DNA of 64,000 nucleotides from Hemerocallis citrina (Eukaryota > Streptophyta > Magnoliopsida > Asparagales > Asphodelaceae). The position numbers and the translations under genes are program-made. Positions 1 to 13,180 of this stretch are shown here, in pieces. Numbering within the stretch: position 1 is the stretch's first letter; every line of letters starts with the position of its first letter. The notes beneath the pieces were generated by a model. It did no database searches and was not told the origin of the DNA. It worked only from the letters and a program-made list of their open reading frames with translations. The stretch spans positions 37,542,984-37,606,983 of the forward strand of contig CM030362.1 of the NCBI GenBank assembly GCA_017893485.1. Reading direction: 5' to 3'.

Positions 1-274
1 GATCTGCTATTCTTTTTTAATGGAAATGGTGATTGCGGTTGGACAATTTGGGTGCTGTAAGATGAAATAATTCAATTATTAACCTATTACTAGAGGAGAA
101 CAGAATTTCCAAGTTTATCACCACTTTACATAATTCTTTAGCTTGTTATGTTTTCACTTCATAGCTTGTTATGTTTCACTTCATAGCATATATACTATCT
201 ATTAACGTACATCTTCCAAGGAATATCTAAAATTATTTTGGATGTCTTATCCTTGTATATTTTTGTTAATGCAG

Positions 275-3200
275 CTCTGATGACCCTCACAATGATATCC
301 TGGCACTTTTGGCACAATACAAACAAGAGCCTGAATCAGAGGCTCAACTGAAGTTGCTCTTACCTCATATAGTTTCTTGTTTCAGCGTAAATAAATCAGT
401 CTCCGAAATATTAGAAGAGTTGAAGCAGCTTCAACAAAGTTCTGATTCTGGAGGTATATTATTTTTCGATTTGAAATGCTTTGAATTAATTAAATTATCT
501 GCTTTACCCTAAATTATCTGATGTATGCTGACTTTTAATTTAGCTCATGTTACAGTGTCGTACACTGATACTACATGGTGTTTGAGCTTCCAACTTTTTA
601 GCATGCCAAATCTATGGAACTATTAGCAATCCATGATTAATCATAAGTGTAAATACACGACAAGTTACATTTTTCTCATTTCCCTAGTAGACTATCACTC
701 CTAGCAAAATATCCACATATCCATATCCACGGGCTCTATACCATTCTGATTCTCTGAATGAACGCCATAAGCTTGTTTTACAAGTTCTTGAAGAAGTGAA
801 GCTTTAGGAAGTCAAGACAAAGTTTGGTTTAGAGAACACAAGGTTGGATTTCTCTCTGTAACTTCCCGAATTCCCAATACCCGGAACTCGAGACACAAAC
901 CAGAAATTTACTTCAAATAGTCTCAACGCAGGAAATTAAAAACTTTTATTGCATCCCAGAAAGTTATATTGTACAATACAATCTTACATAAATTTTACAT
1001 CGATAACACATCAATAAATTGTTGTACAAATCTTGCAATCTCCACTTGGACACTTCACGCAGCTCGAGTCTCCTGCTCCCAAGATCCAGTAGTCCTGCAA
1101 CTGATCAGACAGGGGCACGTCAGGAATACAGTTGACGCAATGCTGATAAAACCGGCGACTTCCCAAACTCAACAATCAATATTTGATGCAAAGAAAAACA
1201 TGCTGACAAATTAACAAGTGTCAGTGTATGCCATGCCTTAGAGTCTAATGCACAATTCATGAATGCACATGATGTACTTACTCTAATGCAATTCATTTGG
1301 AAACGTATGCATCCCATACTACATACTTTTCAAGGAGTTCGTAGTCTTCAGATTACAGGGTTCGATCCCTCGCTATGCATCCTACTCTTGTACTCATTCC
1401 CGTTCCTGACATTATCTAGTGACTGGCAGAGTCTGCAATTTGTGCTGTCTATCCCCACTAGTGCAATCGTCTGATGGTCTCTCCACTCCGAGCGACAATG
1501 ATCACTCTTGTTCGCTCAGATCTATGAAGAAATCTTTCTACCCTGCCAGGATTGGTGGTGCTCTCTCCACTCCCGTGATCATCGGCTTTGCCACAGTTCT
1601 GCAAGAATCCGTGGATAAAGCCACTCTTGCCCCTACCAAAAGTTATCCTGATCATAAGATGAATCCGTAGGGTCCCGCGGGATCTATCCCTACTTCGCCA
1701 GGAGACTCAGTTAACATTTGCTCCTCACTGTGTTGCTAGCATAGAATCTACTCATTTGATAACATAGAACATAGACGGTCACTTAGGGGACTAATCCCCT
1801 AGCTTCTGATAGGAGGTAACGCACGTCTCCCGTTCTTCCCACTAGATCTTAGGAATTAACAGACGAGATCACGCAACCCGTGATCCCAACCAGTGGGAAG
1901 GCACCGCACGTGTTCCCTTGACAGGTGAGTACAACAAACCGACTAGTGCCTGCCCTAACAATACAAAAGACTATTTCTAATTCACCGGATATTATACCTA
2001 GTCTTTAATTCACACACAAACTGTTCCAAGTGGAATCTGACCCGGCCTCCAGACTAGGCCTAAGAGTTGATCCAACTTGGCCACACTTGACCCAGTGACG
2101 ACAGCGATTCGACCTAGTCGTTCGCCATCTGTCCCTCGCTTGGATCTCGACCCTATATCCGTCCCGCGATTAACCTTCCTTGGTTAGCGATCCGCCAGTG
2201 CACGAAGACTGTCTTCATCCATAGCATTTCGAGGTGATAATGTCACTAATTATCAAGGGTCAAATGGATCGATAGTCCTAGGGTGATAACCATTACCCTA
2301 GACAATAACAAGCTAATATACATAGCCATTACATCTCAATACAGTGGACATTCACAAGTCCAAATCAGACATGTTCAATTCATGATTCAAAAACTAACTA
2401 AAAACTATCTAACTCTATTTATAGCCTTAACACACAATAGACATATACATGTCAACTCAAGCATGATCAATTATGATCCAAGAGTTGCTCAAATCTTAGA
2501 AACACATTAGGTGCAATAACCACAACTCTAACACGATCAAAACATGACTCAAAGGTCAGAATAAACATCATTTAAGTCAATTCTAAAGTCCTGGTATGAT
2601 GCATACATATATTCCAATCAAAACAGTGAGCTACTAATCAACTTGCAGTTATGCTGTTTTGGAAAAATTACCATAAATCACACACTCAATGAAATTCCAA
2701 GTTCGCAGGTTCTTTGGAAAGATCTTTAAGTCTACTACAACGTCTCAGTTGAAAACTTTCTCCAAATAATTCATTTCAGAGAAGGAAAATGACCATAACT
2801 GATGAGCATGTAAAACTTCCATATCTGATGGAATTATCATCTAGTTGCACCAATAAACTCATTTAAAATAACAAACGAACTCAAAATTTTATAAAATTTT
2901 ACATGAATTTTCTAGGCATATAGGAGCAATACATATCCAAAATTTAGCCAAAAACTCCAAGTATAGAGGATGATATGATATTTTGAATTAGATTTAAACT
3001 ACTACATGGCAACAACACTGCTTATTAACCACAGCGGCAAGTTGCATTTTAAAGATATAGCAATTCTTATTTAAAAATTACGAAACTTGGTTGAAATGTT
3101 CCACATTGACTTAGTAAGTTACTGTAAAAATTTCAAAGTTCTAATTTCCTTATATCATGGAAATGCTTTTCAGAGTAACAGTGATCACTCTTGTTCAATA

Positions 3201-6200
3201 ATGAAAACAGAGCTGCAACAATTCCATCCCAGTATAGAAACATGAATTTTGTTAAATATCAAATCATCTCCAAAAATTACAAAATTTGGTGGGATTACTG
3301 TTGACACATATGAAACATGCATAAAAATTCCAGCTTAAAACTCCTTGTATTTTGGACTTAATGAATTTCCAAAGTGAACACACATTTTTTGAAACAGAAC
3401 CTAAAGAGAGTTCAATGTTTTCCATACCCAGTATAGATATAGCATTTTCTAAAAATATCAAACATCATCCAAAAATTATGAAAAATTAGGGAATTGATAT
3501 AGACATGTAAGAGCACCTACAGTAAAATTTCAACTCTAAATTCACTGTAATCATGGAGTTATGATATTTGCAAGTCAAGCATGTTAAATTCACACAGAGC
3601 AGGAATTTCTCTCACCAACAACATATTCGAATTTATTAAAATATCAAACCACCTCCAAAATTCACGAAATTTGGTGGAGTTCATAGGGACACAATCAAGA
3701 TGCTACCATAAAAATTTTAAGTCTAAATTCCATCATGCCACAAAGTTATGATTTTCTAATCAAATCATGCTAATTCTTCTCAAGATTCAACATTTCCTAT
3801 CAATTAACATTCTTAGCTCAAGTATTGAACTATACACATATAAAGACCTTCATTCCTATTATCTAGCAACCCAAATCAGCAATATTAATCATTCATCATT
3901 CATAAAAAAAATATTCAATATGCAAAGTTAGAAAGACACCCACTATGAAGCTTTGAATGATCTCCTCTTTCTCCTTGTTTGGCTCCTCCTCCTTCTAGTT
4001 CTTTGCTCTTTTCTTGCAACCTTAGTCACCAATTCTAAACTAGGCTTGATGAAGAATTGAAGTGTAGGAAAGCTTAGAAATAAAAATGAAGGAATTGATG
4101 CAGGAAGATTGATTTTGGAGTTAGGGAAAATGAAGCAAAAGATGGTTTGGTGAATGAAGTAGGGTTTTATATGGGGGAGGGGGTGGTGGCCGGCCATAGG
4201 GGTGAGATGAGAGGGGGGGGGGGGGGGGCTGGGCTGAGGGGTGATGGTGTGATGGGGGTGACCATACCCCCAAACAAGCCCATAGCTTTCTCATAGTGGT
4301 TTAGGGTTTTAATTAGTGTATAGATTTGTATGAAGAATTATACATATACACATACACACATAGACATAAATATATTTACATATATATGTATTCATACATT
4401 CATACAAGACAAATGTATACACATGCTCAAAAGAGAAATATTTGTATATATATATATATATATAAATAGTTTATTATTATAGAAACACTATACATTCCGT
4501 CTCGATTATACTTGAGACAAACGTACAATTTAATTGAGAAATTATCCCAACTCTGGTTCACAATTATACCATTGTCGGGTTGAAAACATATTAAATGATA
4601 TGTCTTAATACTTGCTTAATTAAAATTGAGAAAAAACCATTAATTCATGCAAATCTTAATTGTGTACGGACTAATGTACAAAATAGTTATATACTATTTT
4701 GCGGGATCTCACACTCTCGAACATGATTTATTACTCCTGTGAATAAGAAAACCATCAGTACACTCTGCTACCATATTTATTCATCATATGGACTTTTATG
4801 ACTTATGAGTGCTCTCCAAAGGTCAGTGCAACACTCTGTAACATGTTATGTTTGTAAGCATTGCTTGTATTCTATATTCAAGAAAGACTGTTTTTTGTCA
4901 GTGTAGGTATCCTTGTTTATTGAACCTCTTATGAGTTGCCATCTTGCCAACTCTTCTTGCAACAATATAAAATCTAGTTAGCTCCGTTAACTGTCAGTGT
5001 ATATTTCAGTGTATTTGGTGGTTTGAATCTCACATGTTATTGGCAACAGTGGCAGAGTGGGCTAGAGATGCTCTTCTGGGACTTGAGAAAGGTGCACCGT
5101 TTTCTCTCTGCTTGACCAAGAAGCATTTCTCTGAAGTTGCATCAGCACATGGAAAAATTGAAAATCATTTGTCAAAAGTAAGACCCTCAGATTCGATAGT
5201 GATTTTCCTGTCATGTTGCACTGCTTTTCCAGATTTTTCTCTTGAATTATTGACAGTCATTCATGAGGCCTCCTTTGCTTGTTTCATTTTGTTCCCAAAT
5301 TAATGTCCATTCTTGTTTTATATGCAGCTACATGGTGTAATGATGGCTGAATATCGCATCGCATTAAGATCCTCACTCCGAAATGATTTTGCTGAAGGTG
5401 TACGAGCAGTCTTAATTGACAAGGACCAGGTATTTCAATTCCTTGAGAGGCTTTACACCCTACATCTCCCACCACCCCCTCCCTCTTTTCTCTCCCAAAC
5501 TAATTGATCTTGAATAAGGGAAACTCCAACTAGTTTTGCATGTCGAAGCTCCACTAATTTCTTTCGTATGCAATCCATCTAAATTACTGTAGACTGATTT
5601 CAGAATGTTGGAATTATCTTTCCCATTTACTGCGGCTCTAAGACATTTATATTGAGAGGTTTAATCATATGTTATTATTCTTCAGTCAATCATGACAGCA
5701 TCCAACATTTATACGAATTTACAATTGCTGGACTGACGTTGCTCCCCCTCCACTCAGCTCACCTGCACCCCCACAGCCATTAAATCCTGGATCCAACATG
5801 TTTATAAATAAATTATTTGACTATATATTACAAAATTCTGTGGAGGCGCAGTTCGACTTTGCTCTGTGTACAGTTGAGAACACTGGGCATGTGTTAAATT
5901 GTAATCTTCATTATTGTGGTTATCCGGAATACAGGAGTCTTTGAAGATGGCTAACAATTGTGGGCCTTGGTGAGGAGAAATTTTTTGAACGAATACGACG
6001 GGCTTTCCTATAGATAGAAGTCTGCTGTGATCACTACGCAATTTTTAAAATCACTAATTCTGATATTGATCACTGATCAGCCAATGTAGGAAGAACAGGT
6101 TTTAATTTTATTTTTTTAAGTAGTGATAGTGGTGCTAAAGCATGCCTTTGGTTACAGCACCATTAGACATTAGGAATTGCCTCACTTTCCTCTCCAGTTT

Positions 6201-6541
6201 AAGTTCGAGGAACAGGGAAGAAGTGATTGCAGCATCACGTTGGACGAATATTCCAATTCAGCTGAAATTCAGTTCACCCAAAGTTAAAAGCCAACTGGTT
6301 TGATATCAGATAACTTCATAATGTTGCAAGATATGCTTTTGCATGTTTCGCTTTTCTAATATCATATGCTTCTTTCTTTTTATTCTTATTAGCAATTTCT
6401 CATGCTATATTTACTAATTTTTCATATTTAATTTTTTTGCAGAATCCAAAATGGAGCCCTCCTACAGTGGAAGAGGTTGATTTGCACGAGGTTCAGTCAG
6501 TATTTGAACCTTTACCATATGAAGATGAACTGAGTGTATAA
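275..6541 (+). CDS. 3-hydroxyisobutyryl-CoA hydrolase-like protein, C-terminal four exons (5' part outside the window)
   Basis: Four exons join in frame: 275-453, 5050-5177, 5328-5429 and 6443-6541. All acceptors end in AG and all donors begin with GT. The split codon across the first join (g + tg) gives Val, and the stop is TAA at 6539-6541. The result is 168 residues and a stop. Recognised family signatures are the stretch around [40 protein letters not shown] and [16 protein letters not shown], which match the C-terminal part of plant mitochondrial 3-hydroxyisobutyryl-CoA hydrolase-like proteins of the enoyl-CoA hydratase/isomerase superfamily (valine catabolism; one plant member is a mitoribosome subunit, mS47). 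The crotonase active-site half is upstream of the window, so catalytic residues cannot be checked. The intron 454-5049 holds a 3.9-kb LTR insertion; 5430-6442 is a 1-kb intron with nothing recognisable. Which paralogue this is remains open. Confidence 0.88.
4165..4171 (-). promoter_or_regulatory. TATA box of the long solo LTR
   Basis: TATAAAA on the minus strand, preceded by a C-rich stretch and followed about 30 bp downstream by a C/A-rich putative transcription start. It would drive leftward, antisense to the host hydrolase gene. Activity is inferred only. Confidence 0.4.
4213..4228 (+). repeat. G16 homopolymer run
   Basis: Sixteen consecutive G inside the G-rich U3-like part of the long solo LTR, just upstream of its TATA box when read on the minus strand. 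Confidence 0.9.
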
Positions 6542-6585
6542 TCACTTTTCTTTGGTAGTTAAAATAAAAGAGGAAGTCCAGTCTT

Positions 6586-6687
6586 GAAGATGTCAATATG
6601 CGTGAAATTGAGTCAGTATTTGAACCTAAAGTTGAGTCAGTATTCGTACCTTTTACCATGTTTAGACGAACTGAGTGTATAATCACA
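6586..6687 (+). repeat. Degenerate duplicate of the hydrolase terminal exon
   Basis: About 45 bp after the hydrolase stop codon, the sequence again shows the order GAGTCAGTATTTGAACC, a TTTACCAT motif, then GAACTGAGTGTATAATCAC. These match the end of the last exon (6490-6547). Within the copy, the piece gagtcagtatt is itself present twice. It therefore looks like an old local duplication of the final exon plus stop region, now part of the 3' UTR or flank. Confidence 0.7.
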
Positions 6688-6985
6688 TTTTATATGAATG
6701 GACGGTGAAGTTTAGTATTGTCATGTAAGTGTGGCCATGTATTTTGTGTCGTTTCTTGTTGTGTCCTAGATCGTTCTGACCTGGAGCTTCACTTACACAG
6801 ACTGCTCGAATACAAAATAATATGGGCTTTCTTTTTCTCTTGGAAATCACTTCTTTATGAATCCAAGTCATCATCATAATACATTGGAAATTTCCAAGAT
6901 TTTCAATGCTTTTTTTGTGTGGATCCGTTCTTATAATCTCCTCTTGGAAATCACTTCCCATAAACAAGTTTTTTTGATAAAAAAA

Positions 6986-7000
6986 ATGACCTCTGTCATC
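6986..7000 (-). other. 3'-terminal hairpin of the full-length LINE
   Basis: On the minus strand the sequence reads gatgac-agag-gtcat immediately before the A-rich tail, a short stem with a four-base loop. The same element occurs at the ends of the LINE tails near 23580 and 26025. In some plant L1 clades a 3' stem-loop is used by the reverse transcriptase to choose its template; that role is inferred here. Confidence 0.55.
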
Positions 7001-7213
7001 GTTTCATTAATGATAATTAACGAAACCAAGTACTACAAACTTATCTCCAAAACAGAGCCCATAACGCCTCCTTAATACAACTTCTGACTTACAATACTAG
7101 TCGGAATCAAGTAACAACATGAAAACATCATAAAAAGAAAATACATCATCAGCAGTAGCTGTAGGACATCTATTGTCAAAATAATCATGCTTTCCCTCCC
7201 ACGATTTGATGCT

Positions 7214-10200
7214 TTACTCCTCGCTCAACTTCAGCTTCTTCCTAGCTTCCACGTATCCTGCCCAATCATGAATAAGAAGGAAAATTTTATGCATAGAAGT
7301 AGAAAATCTGTAATGAATATTTCGAAAGCATGAATCGTTTCGGTCTAGCCATAGACTCCAAAGTGTTGCCACTACTGCTATATCCCAAGCCCGTTTGTCC
7401 TCTATCCAAATGAGGTCGTCTCTCCAACATCCCCACACATCTGAGGTTTAGGTGGGCCAGCGTACGCACCCGAATCCCCTACAAACTATTTCCCATGTAA
7501 ACTGCCTTCAGGCATATGAAAAATATGTGTGTAGTGTCCTCGTCCGCATCTAAACAAGTGTCGCACTGGCATCAATTTGCGTGTTTCTTTTTTTTGAGAT
7601 TGACTTTGGTTAGAATAGCATCGTTGTGCACCAACCAGCTAAAGACCCTAACTTTTAGGGCCGCCTGTGTACCCCAAATGGCGTTCTCCTCTTTGCATCT
7701 TAACCCCCCATCGTTGAGCCATTTGTACATTGATGCCACTGAGAAGGTTTGTGATTCTTCGATGTTCCACCATCTTTCGTCAGCCTCGTTCGTCGTTTGA
7801 CCCCATTCCGCTTGTACAAGTCTATGTAGCTCTTCGAACAGCATGATGCTCTCCTACGTCAATCGTTTTGCTACCGTCATAGTTAGTTTCCCCCTTTTCC
7901 AGACATCTGCCACTAATGCGTTGGAGTTGATTGCAGCTGCCGCGGTTTGCGGGAATAGGTTAAGTGGGGTTCTGTTCCCGCACCATTTATCCCTCCAAAA
8001 TCTAGTGCTTCTCCCGTTTCCGATCCTGCACCTTGTGTTAGTATTAAAATTCTCTCCTTGTTTGGCCACCCCTTTCCAGAGGAACGAAACCCTTCCGAAC
8101 GCACTCCGGCCCCCGAAACGATATTTTTTCTCTTACGAAATAGATCGAACGAGTAGGACCAGCATCTTCTTCTTCGTTTGTAGATCTTCCACTACCACTT
8201 GCTGAGTAGTGCTCGATTCATGTCATGAAGGTTAAGGATTCCAAGCCCTCCGAATTCTCTTCTCTTACACACTCTACCCCACTTAATGAGATGAAATTCT
8301 TTGTTATTCTCATTAGTTCCCTTCCATAAGCATCGTCTTCTTATCCGGTCTATCTTGTTAATCACCCACTTTGGCAGTTCATAGATCGACATGAGATAAA
8401 GAGGAATTGCGTTAATAACCGAGTTGAGTAGTGTAATCCTTCCCCCTAATGATAGATAGATACTCTTCCACCCTGTCAATTTCTTCGCAATCTTCTCAAT
8501 CAGGGGTGACCAATCCTCTCTCAGCAATGGCCCGGTCTAATTGGCGTCCTTAAGTATTTGATCGGGAATTCCCCATTCTCGCATCCTAAAAATGCAGTGA
8601 AAGTGTTTGCCGTGAGTGACATCTGTTTACTAATTGGGATCACACAACTCTTCTGAAGGTTTACTTTCAGACCCGACCATCCTTGAAAGCAATCCAATGC
8701 CGCTTTAATCGCTACGACCTCTTCGACTTTTGCCCTTCCAAAAAGAAGAGTGTCGTCAGCGTACTGCAGAATCGTCATGGGCTGAGCTATTCCTTTGATC
8801 TCAATTCCCTTAATGACGTTGTTATCCTGCACTCTCTTAATCATTTCAGCCAATCCATCAGTGATGATGGTGAATAACAGCGACAATAGCGGGTCTCCTT
8901 GCCTGAGGCCTCTTTTGCAACGGATTTCTCTGCCTTGCCATCCGTTTACCTGTATGAACGATTTCCCTCCTTGTACACATTGGTGGATCCATGCTCTCCA
9001 TTTTGCTCCGAAGCCTTTGAGCTTAAGTGCTTCGTCCAAACAGTCCCAGTAGACAGAGTCATAAGCTTTTTCGAAGTCTAGCTTGAGTAGGAAACCATCC
9101 GCTTTATCTTTGTTGCCCCTAAAAACGATCTCGTGGGCGGCAGCTACGCTATCCATGATGTCTCTTCCCCGGATGAATCCGCTTTGCGACGGCGCGACCA
9201 CGTCTTCTAGACAAGGTGCCAATCTTTAGGCCAACACTTTGGTGATTATTTTGAACGACCTATTTAGTAAGCTAATTGGTCTGAAGTCTTCAACCGTGCG
9301 CACTTCCCGATTCTTAGGGATAAGTATAATAGAAGCATAGTTTATCCTGTCCAGATTTGCAATTCCGTCGTATAACTCTTTGACTATGTTCATTAGATCC
9401 TCCTTGATAATCTCTCAGTAAATCTTGTAAAAGAAAATAGGCAGACCTTCCGGCCCCGGAGCCTTGTCCTGACCCAAGTGCTTGATAGCATCGCAAACTT
9501 TCACTTCCGTGAAAATGTTTTCGATTCCCTCACTCCCGTCTATCCTCGAGGAGCTCCACATATCTTCCATTAGGGTACATCTAGTGGGGATTCTTTTACC
9601 CAACAACTCATGATACTTGTTGTCTAAATGTCTTCTAATTATCTCCTCGTTCTTTGTCCAAATTCCATCAACGTCCAGTCCCGCTATGTGATTTTGTCTT
9701 CTTCTTCCGTTTGCCAACTTACGAAAGAATTTAGTGTTGGCATCCCCTTCCTTTAGCCATTGTATTCTCGAACGTTGCTTCCAATGTATTTCCTCCATAG
9801 TATGTATATGTTGTAGTTCTAACCTCCCATTTGCCAACTCTTCCTTTTCTGATCCTGTCAGATCCCTGTCCTCTTGCCATTTTTCCAGTTCGTGGATCCT
9901 ATTGCCTAGTGTCTCCCTTGTTAAGTTGATGTTACGAAATTTTTGTTTTTCCCACCCTTTTAGCTCTCTCATAAGGCGTCTTGTCTTTTCCACCCAGATA
10001 CCCACTGCTGAGTTTTCCACAGTTGTACGTCCCCACGAGTCCCAAATCACCTGGCGAGTTTCATCTATAGTAGTCCAAGACTTCTCAAATCTAAACGTGA
10101 AAGAGTTGTTCTTGTTATCCTGATCGCAGTCAATAACAATAGGTTGATGATCTGACGTGACTCAAACTGCGGATCTTACTTTTGCCAGAGGGAACCTATC

Positions 10201-10821
10201 CTCCCACTCATTAGAAACCAAAACTCTATCTAGTTTAGCTAGGATTGGATTTTGTTGCATATTGGACCAAGTGAATCTTCTATCTGACATCTCAAGCTCC
10301 ATCAATTCCAGATCATCTATAGTATTATTGAACATCTCTTGCTGAGTGCAACTGTGTCCCCTACCTCTATGTTCATTTTGGAATCTAGTGATATTGAAAT
10401 CCCCTCCTACCACCCATGGACGTTCCCATCTGTTTCTGATGTCTTTCAGCTCCTTCCAAAAGTCCTTGCGCAATCTCGAATCGTAAGGACCATACACAGT
10501 CGTGACAACGTGTTCCCAGTCATCGCTTCTCCTTCGTAATCTAACTGACACTGTAAATATTTCAATCATTTCCTCTAAAATCTCAAATACTCTTGAATCT
10601 ACACCAAGCGCTATTCCTCCGGAATATCCCACCGCCGACTTAAATCTCCAATCTAAGTCAGCCGCCCATCTAAGGTTAGCAAAATCCTCTGTGGAATGGT
10701 TCTCAATTCTAGTTTCTTGCAACCCACAAATGGTTGGACGAATTTTATTAATAGTTATAGAAATCATTCTTTTATTGCTTTTTTGCCTCATCCCCCTAAC
10801 GTTCCAAAAGATGTATACCAT
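7214..10821 (-). pseudogene. LINE ORF2 (endonuclease-reverse transcriptase), disrupted
   Basis: The ORF starts with an ATG at 10821 (MVYIFWNVRGMRQKS), the classic beginning of an APE-like endonuclease. Endonuclease motifs follow: LQETRIE, YGPYDSR, VVGGDFNITR and RRFTWSN. After a frame break at about 10160-10050 comes the linker, then the reverse transcriptase at about 9220-8520, with SGFIRGRDI, LDFEKAYDSV, RQGDPL and the catalytic ILQYADDTLLFG. The RT C-terminal part is at 8527-8192 (GWKSIYLSLGGRITL). The zf-RVT region is at about 7844-7572 (FSWLVHNDAILTK), and an RNase H-like tail with LWLDRNDSCFR ends at 7214. At least four frame shifts or stops break it, so no functional protein is made. 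Confidence 0.88.
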
Positions 10822-11364
10822 TTAAAACACGGATCTAGACACCTACCATCTATCACCTCTGACTCTCTGTCGGCTTTAAACCCAAGATACCTTTGATTCC
10901 CCTCTAATGATTGCTACATTTTCTAACTGTTCTACCCTGTTAGAACCCATGGCTAGACCGTATAGACTAGCAAAATAAATAAGTGAATCATCATTTAAAG
11001 AATTTAGAATTGAATAGTCGGTAGAAAGGTTACCTCCACCAGTCGACTCTTTTTCTAATTCTTTGGGCACCCCTTTGTTAGTTCCGTCTTGACTAATAAT
11101 CTGCCCTCCCCCTTTGTTTGTCAACTACTTTCCCTTCCTCTTATATTCAGTAATTTTCTTGCTATTGCTACTGACCACACTTCCCCTCGTCTCCTTTTCT
11201 CCGAACTCAGTTTCGCTCTCCGAAATAATATTGACATCTCCAATTCCGTCTAAAGCCTCTATAATCTCCCCACGCGTTTGGCGATCTGGCTACCGCTGTA
11301 TCTCATTCTCTCGAACTAGAGATTCTACAACCGTAGTCTGAACTAACTCTTGCATTACGTCTTC

Positions 11365-12159
11365 TGTAACACCCCGTAGTTTTCAAAAGTATATAAAATA
11401 TATATATAGTAATATATGTTGAAATATTAAGGGCTGTTTGTATTTTTTTTTTAAATGGCATTGATTAATTAATTTGGAAAGGAATAAAAAGGTTGTATGT
11501 GGAGGGGTCCACACGTGAAGGAAATGCTTGTGTATGGCTAATACATATGCATATGGAATTAAATGCTTGTTTATGGAATTAAAAATGTGGCTTTCACGTG
11601 CTGTACCTTCCGCCAGGAAGTGAGAACATAGGAGTTTGAATGAGATATATCCCATATCGGGAGTGTAAGTAGATATAATAATATTAAAATATAATAGCCT
11701 ATGATCAAGAGTCACCTAATCGGTTAACCAATTTTTGAGAGGCAGCCTGTGGTGGGCTGTTGTACTACATAGTATCTAATTTGTCTTATAAATTGTATAA
11801 ATTGTCTGAGCTAGGGTAGGAGCGTTACAAATGGTATCAGAGCCGACTTTCGACACCAAGTGTGGGTAAGAGTGGACGAGATGTATGCCTGGAGCTAGCA
11901 GATGTACGTCGGGTATGCCTGAGAGGGAGCGAGGTGGCACACGTGAAGGAAATGCTTGTGTATGGATGTTACATATGCATATGGAATTAAATGTTTGTGT
12001 ATGGAATTAAAAATGTGGCTTTCATGTGTTGTACCTTCCGCTAGGAAGTGAGAATAGAGGAGTTTGAATGAGATATATCCATATCAGGAGTGTAAGTAAA
12101 TATAATAATATTAAAATATAATAGCCTATGTTATCTGAGCAAGGGGCAGGGGCGTTACA
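11365..12159 (+). mobile_element. Deletion derivative of an LTR retrotransposon (LTR, primer-binding site, truncated LTR)
   Basis: A complete 5' LTR runs from TGTAACACCCCGTAG at 11365 to GCGTTACA at 11829 (465 bp). It is followed after two bases by tggtatcagagcc (11832-11844), the standard primer-binding site for initiator tRNA-Met. Only about 90 bp of leader follow before the sequence jumps, near 11938, into the middle of a second LTR copy matching the first from about 11510, ending GGCGTTACA at 12159. The flanking duplication tcttc (11360-11364 and 12160-12164) is perfect. All coding capacity is gone. The second LTR also lacks about 90 bp near its end. It lies inside ORF1 of the LINE. Confidence 0.85.
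11832..11844 (+). other. Primer-binding site (tRNA-iMet type)
   Basis: tggtatcagagcc two bases after the 5' LTR end; complementary to the 3' end of initiator tRNA-Met, as in most copia and many gypsy elements. Confidence 0.8.
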
Positions 12160-12519
12160 TCTTCAGCTTCAGTAGTAGTAGGCTTTGGCCCACTAAGTTG
12201 CATCCCAGCATATTTAATTTTGACTAAAGAATTCATAGCTAGTCTAATAGACTCCTCAACGCTTTTGTGAAATGAGCCCAGTCCTCCTTCCCTATACCCA
12301 TCTCCTTGCTAATCTCGAGCCCCCCAATGTCAGATTCAACTTTCTTGAGTATCCCCCCCATTGCACTGTACCTCGTACCTAAGGGGTTGTCCACTGTCGC
12401 AGTGACCTGTCCTGAGTTGACCCCTGACTCCAATCCCATCTGCTTTCAGGCACGTCAATTGACAACTTGGCTTGTCCACGTCATCATTCCCTCACCTTCT
12501 GCTCTGTTTGAATTAGAGG

Positions 12520-13180
12520 TGATGTGGCCAAAAATGGGGGTTCAATCGAGACCGTCCAAATGGGGCACGAATCCTACAGCTCAGGGGCAAGATGGTAATT
12601 TCACATGCAAATGGGTCCGAAGCAGGTACTGGGTCTCCTTCTCACAGATCCAATAACCCGCAAACGGATCTGCCTCAGCTGGGTACGGGTTTCAACCCGC
12701 TACCAACCCGATCCGACAAGATACAATCAAGGTCCCTGATTAGACCTAAATCAACGGCCATGATTCACATCTATCTTTTCACTGGGGATTAGGGATTAAA
12801 TTCCTTAACTGATTATAGGGGATATACCTTATCAGATTACATGCCTTATCTGATTACGAGGAATATTCCTTATCTAATCACGGGGATTACATTCCTAAAA
12901 CCAGTCCCTAAGACGCCTATAAATACCCCTCACCCATCTCCATTAAGAGGTAATGAATCTTTCTCTAGTTAAACGCTCTTTCATAATCAATTCTGGTTAC
13001 TGACTTGAGCGTCGGAGGGTGCGTCGCCGGGAACAACCCCGGTGTCTCGCACTTTTTGCAGGTGCGCAGTAGGAGCAACGATCAGAGTTCGACGGAACAG
13101 GTATACAGGTTCTCCTATTCAGTTTCCCCAAGAACTCACAAATTCATCTGTTGGCCCCCACACCGAATTTAGCGGCAACA
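12520..13180 (+). mobile_element. Solo LTR of the same family as the 12-kb element at 50866-62930
   Basis: It begins TGATGTGGCC and ends AGCGGCAACA. It aligns along its length with the LTRs at 50866-51480 and 62309-62930: shared landmarks are the pyrimidine-rich tract ending in tctcc, the TATAAATACCCC box at 12918 and the motif gacttgagcgtcggaggg. It is clearly more diverged than those two are from each other, so it is an older insertion. Flanks are agagg (12515-12519) and ggagg (13181-13185), a TSD with one mismatch. No internal region remains, which indicates LTR-LTR recombination. It sits in LINE ORF1. Confidence 0.82.
12918..12925 (+). promoter_or_regulatory. TATA box of the solo LTR
   Basis: TATAAATA at the position equivalent to 51218-51225 and 62667-62674 in the two LTRs of the 12-kb element. 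Confidence 0.5.

Larger units (their letters stand above)
857..4713 (-). mobile_element. Long solo LTR (about 3.86 kb) inserted in the hydrolase gene intron
   Basis: The block begins TGTAAC at 857 and ends CTCACA at 4713. It is flanked by perfect 5-bp duplications, ctctc at 852-856 and ctctc at 4714-4718. Read on the minus strand it starts TGTGAGATCCCGC and ends GTTACA, the usual TG...CA LTR ends. A TATA-like TTTTATA (plus 4165-4171; TATAAAA on the minus strand) lies about 540 bp inside the minus-strand start, followed by a long leader, which supports minus orientation. No gag, pol, primer-binding site or second LTR copy was seen, so a solo LTR is the simplest reading. LTRs of 3-4 kb are known in some gypsy chromoviruses (Tekay/Del type), but the lineage is inferred. 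The short ORFs inside are not convincing genes. Confidence 0.72.

Noticed and set aside
1355..1380. Box B-like ggttcgatccc that might belong to a tRNA or SINE
   Set aside because: No box A at the right distance and no cloverleaf; it lies inside the long solo LTR.
3943..4197. An 84-codon minus-strand ORF after a TATA box
   Set aside because: It lies in the leader part of a solo LTR; low complexity, no known domain.
6683..6967. A 94-codon minus-strand ORF next to the LINE
   Set aside because: It overlaps the 3' flank of the hydrolase gene and shows no known domain; likely chance.
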